From NCBI GenBank assembly GCA_934631995.1, contig CAKTYF010000110.1:1-6608 (forward strand): a stretch of DNA of 6,608 bases, given 5' to 3'. Both the position numbers and the translations under genes were made by a program. Source of the DNA: an uncultured Eggerthellaceae bacterium. Its GTDB lineage: Bacteria; Actinomycetota; Coriobacteriia; Coriobacteriales; Eggerthellaceae. The notes beneath the pieces were generated by a model. It had not been told where the DNA came from and made no database searches. It saw nothing but the letters and a program-made list of their open reading frames with translations. This document shows, piece after piece, positions 4,424 to 6,608 of this stretch. The stretch's first letter is position 1, and every line of letters begins with the position of its first letter.

Positions 4424-6608
4424 TTACATCTCCTTCTCGCCCAGAGCCTGGCGAACCTTCAGGGCAACGCGCGCGCCACGCATGCCGCCACGCTGAGCCT
4501 CGGAACCGAAGCCTTCGACATCGCCGTCGGCGACTTTCTCAACGTTGACCAGGCCGGCAATAATCAAAGCACCCAAGATGTGCGGCAGGTGCGCGTCATC
4601 GAGCAGAATGTTGGGCGTGCCACGCATGTCCTGGCCGAACTGGTTCATCTCGGCCTGCTCGCCGTTAGTCTGGAACCATGCGCCGTGATGGATGGCCGCG
4701 GTGCCGGGCATCATGCGGCTGGTCACGTAAGCCGCCATCATCGCCTCGCCGCGATCGCTGTACACGCGGCACAAATCGCCGTCTTTGATGCCGCGCGCCT
4801 GAGCGTCAACGGCGGAAATCCACACGCCGTGGCGATAGCAGTCCTCGCGCATGAACGGGTTGTTATCGTTGCTGGAGTGCTGGCGGTAGACGGAGACGGG
4901 AGAAACCAAAGACAGCGGATACTTGTCCACCTTCGGGTTGTAGAAGCCGTCGTTGGACGCATGGCCGATGTCGCTTTCCAGGTAGCTGGGATGCCACACG
5001 GGCATGGGATCGAACTGACCACGCCAACGAGTCTTGGTCATGTCGTTGTTCTTCACAAAGTTGGAAACGAACTCTACCTTGCCCGAGGGGGTGTGGAAGG
5101 GGCTCACGCCCGCGTCCATCTGCTTCTTGAAGGCGTGGTAGGGGGCAACGGTATCGATGCGCACCACGGGATGCTCGCACATATACTCGTAGGTCACCGG
5201 CTCAGTGAAGCCCAGATACTGCATGTAGCGCTCGTTGGCGGCCCACTGCTCAATGGCCTCTTTGTAGACGGCCTCTTGAGCGTCCACCCAGTGCTCGGCG
5301 TCAACGTCAAGCATGCGCGGGTTGTACTGCTCGGCCACGCCCAAGCGCTTTGCGATTTCGGTCCACACCCATTCCTTGGAGCGAACCTCGCCCGGGAAAT
5401 CGGCGCCGCGACCGCAGAACGTGAAGTAGTTGCGCATGCCGTTGGGGCCAGAGACGAAGCGCTGGTGGCCGTACATGTACTCGTCCATGCCCTCGAACTG
5501 CCATACGGGAGCAGGCAGGATGATGTCGCACAGCTCGGCGGTGGGCTGGTTGATGTGCCACTGGAAGCCCCAGTTGAACTCGGTGGAAGCCATGCCGCCA
5601 AAACGCTTGTTCACGTTGGAGTGGTTGTTGGCGTAGTTGTTCTCGAAGATGATCATCTGGACGTTGGGCAGCGGCGCCTCGTCATCGGGCGAGCCGATCT
5701 GATGGCGGAACGTGTCTTCAGAAATCTTGCCGTCCCAGAAGTCCTTCTGCGTGGCCAGGATCTCGGTCAAGCAGTTGTTGTTGAAGAGCACGGGTACCTT
5801 GTAATCGCCCGGATTGCGCTGCCAATCAGCATGCGGGGTCATGATGCGGCCCGGCGTAGGCAGGCAGGCACCGGTCTGGCAGCCGCCAGCAATGGCGATG
5901 TTGCCGGTCATGGCCTGCAAAAGCATCGCAGCCGCAGCGGAGTAGTCGCCCAAGTGACGCTTAGCGCAAGAGTAGAAATACTGCAGGTGAACGGGCTTGG
6001 TGGTGCCGTACAGGCGGGCGAACTCGCGGATGGTCTCGGCGGGAACGGCGCAGATGGGAGCGGCCCACTCAGGCGTCTTCTTGATGCCGTCGTCGCCCTC
6101 GCCCATGCAGTAGGCGCGCCACTGCTCGAAACCGTCCTTTTCGACCCACTGGTCAACGAATTCGTGGTCGTACAGGTCCTCTTCATAGAGCACCTGGGCC
6201 ACGGCCAACATCATGGCAAGGTCGGTACCGGGACGAATGGGAATCCACTGGTCAGCAAGAAGCTCAGCGGATTGCGTGTAGCGCGGATCGATGACAATCG
6301 TCTTGCAGCCGTATTCGTGGGCAAGCTGCATGTAGTAGGAGGTCTGACCGTACCAAGCAACAACGGGATCCATGCCCCACATAACCAGCAACTTGGAGTT
6401 GAACAGGTCGGATGCTTCGAAACCAGGCAGGTTATCGTCAATGCCCTTGGCGCACATGGGCATGTTCACGCCAATATGGAACATCTCTCCCGCCGCGTGG
6501 CCAGAGCAAGAATGCTCGCCCCATGCGCCGAAGCCGGCGTTCCACCACGGAGCCAGCGGGAAGCCGTTCTTCTCAAAGCTCGGGTACTGGGAATGGAAGA
6601 TGCCGTAG
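4424..6608 (-). CDS. Molybdopterin-dependent oxidoreductase catalytic subunit, DmsA-like (N-terminus missing)
   Basis: The frame is open to the right edge, giving 727 visible residues; the true start is outside, and the ATG at 6484 is internal. Relatives are about 800 residues, so the part that should hold the N-terminal 4Fe-4S motif and any Tat signal is absent. What remains follows E. coli DmsA closely: WGEHSCSGHAAG at about visible residues 29-40 aligns without gaps to the DmsA segment holding the molybdenum-ligand serine (Ser33 here, codon 6511-6509); DPRYT at 107-111 and IRPGTD at 124-129 are pterin-binding signatures; KTPEWA, DIILPA near 361 and FHTPSGKVEF follow. The C-terminal dinucleotide-binding domain covers about 560-727, with RGIKDGDLCRVYSDRGEAM. 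The protein should reduce or oxidise an organic or oxyanion substrate with bis-MGD molybdenum (or tungsten). The substrate cannot be assigned: DMSO, TMAO, catechol-type or other compounds are all possible. It is translationally coupled to the ferredoxin subunit. Confidence 0.93.
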   Translation of the reverse strand, partial: YGIFHSQYPSFEKNGFPLAPWWNAGFGAWGEHSCSGHAAGEMFHIGVNMPMCAKGIDDNLPGFEASDLFNSKLLVMWGMDPVVAWYGQTSYYMQLAHEYGCKTIVIDPRYTQSAELLADQWIPIRPGTDLAMMLAVAQVLYEEDLYDHEFVDQWVEKDGFEQWRAYCMGEGDDGIKKTPEWAAPICAVPAETIREFARLYGTTKPVHLQYFYSCAKRHLGDYSAAAAMLLQAMTGNIAIAGGCQTGACLPTPGRIMTPHADWQRNPGDYKVPVLFNNNCLTEILATQKDFWDGKISEDTFRHQIGSPDDEAPLPNVQMIIFENNYANNHSNVNKRFGGMASTEFNWGFQWHINQPTAELCDIILPAPVWQFEGMDEYMYGHQRFVSGPNGMRNYFTFCGRGADFPGEVRSKEWVWTEIAKRLGVAEQYNPRMLDVDAEHWVDAQEAVYKEAIEQWAANERYMQYLGFTEPVTYEYMCEHPVVRIDTVAPYHAFKKQMDAGVSPFHTPSGKVEFVSNFVKNNDMTKTRWRGQFDPMPVWHPSYLESDIGHASNDGFYNPKVDKYPLSLVSPVSVYRQHSSNDNNPFMREDCYRHGVWISAVDAQARGIKDGDLCRVYSDRGEAMMAAYVTSRMMPGTAAIHHGAWFQTNGEQAEMNQFGQDMRGTPNILLDDAHLPHILGALIIAGLVNVEKVADGDVEGFGSEAQRGGMRGARVALKVRQALGEKEM
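4429..4435 (-). promoter_or_regulatory. Ribosome binding site of the ferredoxin subunit, inside the upstream gene
   Basis: AAGGAGA on the minus strand lies 8 bases before the ATG at 4420 and overlaps the final codons of the catalytic subunit. This supports the chosen start and coupled translation of the two subunits. Confidence 0.85.

Noticed and set aside
6482..6484. ATG at 6484 as the start of the catalytic subunit
   Set aside because: The 41 codons upstream remain open to the window edge and match the DmsA molybdenum-ligand region, so this is an internal methionine of a gene cut by the window.
6372..6608. Plus-strand open frame reaching the right edge
   Set aside because: It lies antisense to the catalytic subunit, whose frame stays open and matches DmsA through this segment.
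1..6608. CRISPR array, tRNA, rRNA or insertion sequence
   Set aside because: Reading through the window showed no regularly spaced repeat array, no tRNA cloverleaf or rRNA segment, and no transposase reading frame or terminal repeats.

Overview
The window reads as an anaerobic respiration and transport locus from a bacterium with moderately high GC. Four protein genes are present, all transcribed on the minus strand (right to left). A DmsA-type molybdenum oxidoreductase paired with a four-cluster ferredoxin subunit and a dedicated permease is the kind of cassette that is abundant in anaerobic gut Actinobacteria of the Eggerthellaceae and Coriobacteriia. That taxonomic guess rests only on gene content and is low confidence; nothing in the window identifies the organism directly.

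Layout in transcription order (right to left). (1) 6608-4424: a molybdopterin (bis-MGD) oxidoreductase catalytic subunit of the DMSO reductase/DmsA family. Its N-terminus, which should carry the 4Fe-4S motif and any Tat signal, lies beyond the window. (2) 4420-3677: a DmsB-like protein with 16 cysteines arranged for four [4Fe-4S] clusters. Its ribosome binding site lies inside the end of the upstream gene and only 3 bases separate the two genes, so they form one operon. (3) A 218-base gap with two hairpins, a perfect TATAAT -10 box and an 8-bp inverted repeat (GATAAGGC) flanking that box. (4) 3458-2127: a GntP-family permease, followed by a strong intrinsic terminator (2116-2083). (5) A structured leader (about 2060-1974) with overlapping inverted repeats and two candidate start codons. 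(6) 1973-504: an NCS1-family (purine/cytosine permease type) transporter, followed by two nested hairpins that probably end its transcript. (7) 1-503: no convincing gene, but a 10-bp direct repeat with a two-helical-turn period.

Working model (inference): the catalytic and ferredoxin subunits reduce an unidentified organic acceptor, and the GntP permease next door may import that substrate or exchange substrate and product. No NrfD/DmsC-type membrane anchor follows the ferredoxin gene, so the electron donor to the complex is unknown. The NCS1 permease is separated by a strong terminator and its own leader, and is probably an independent unit with its own control.
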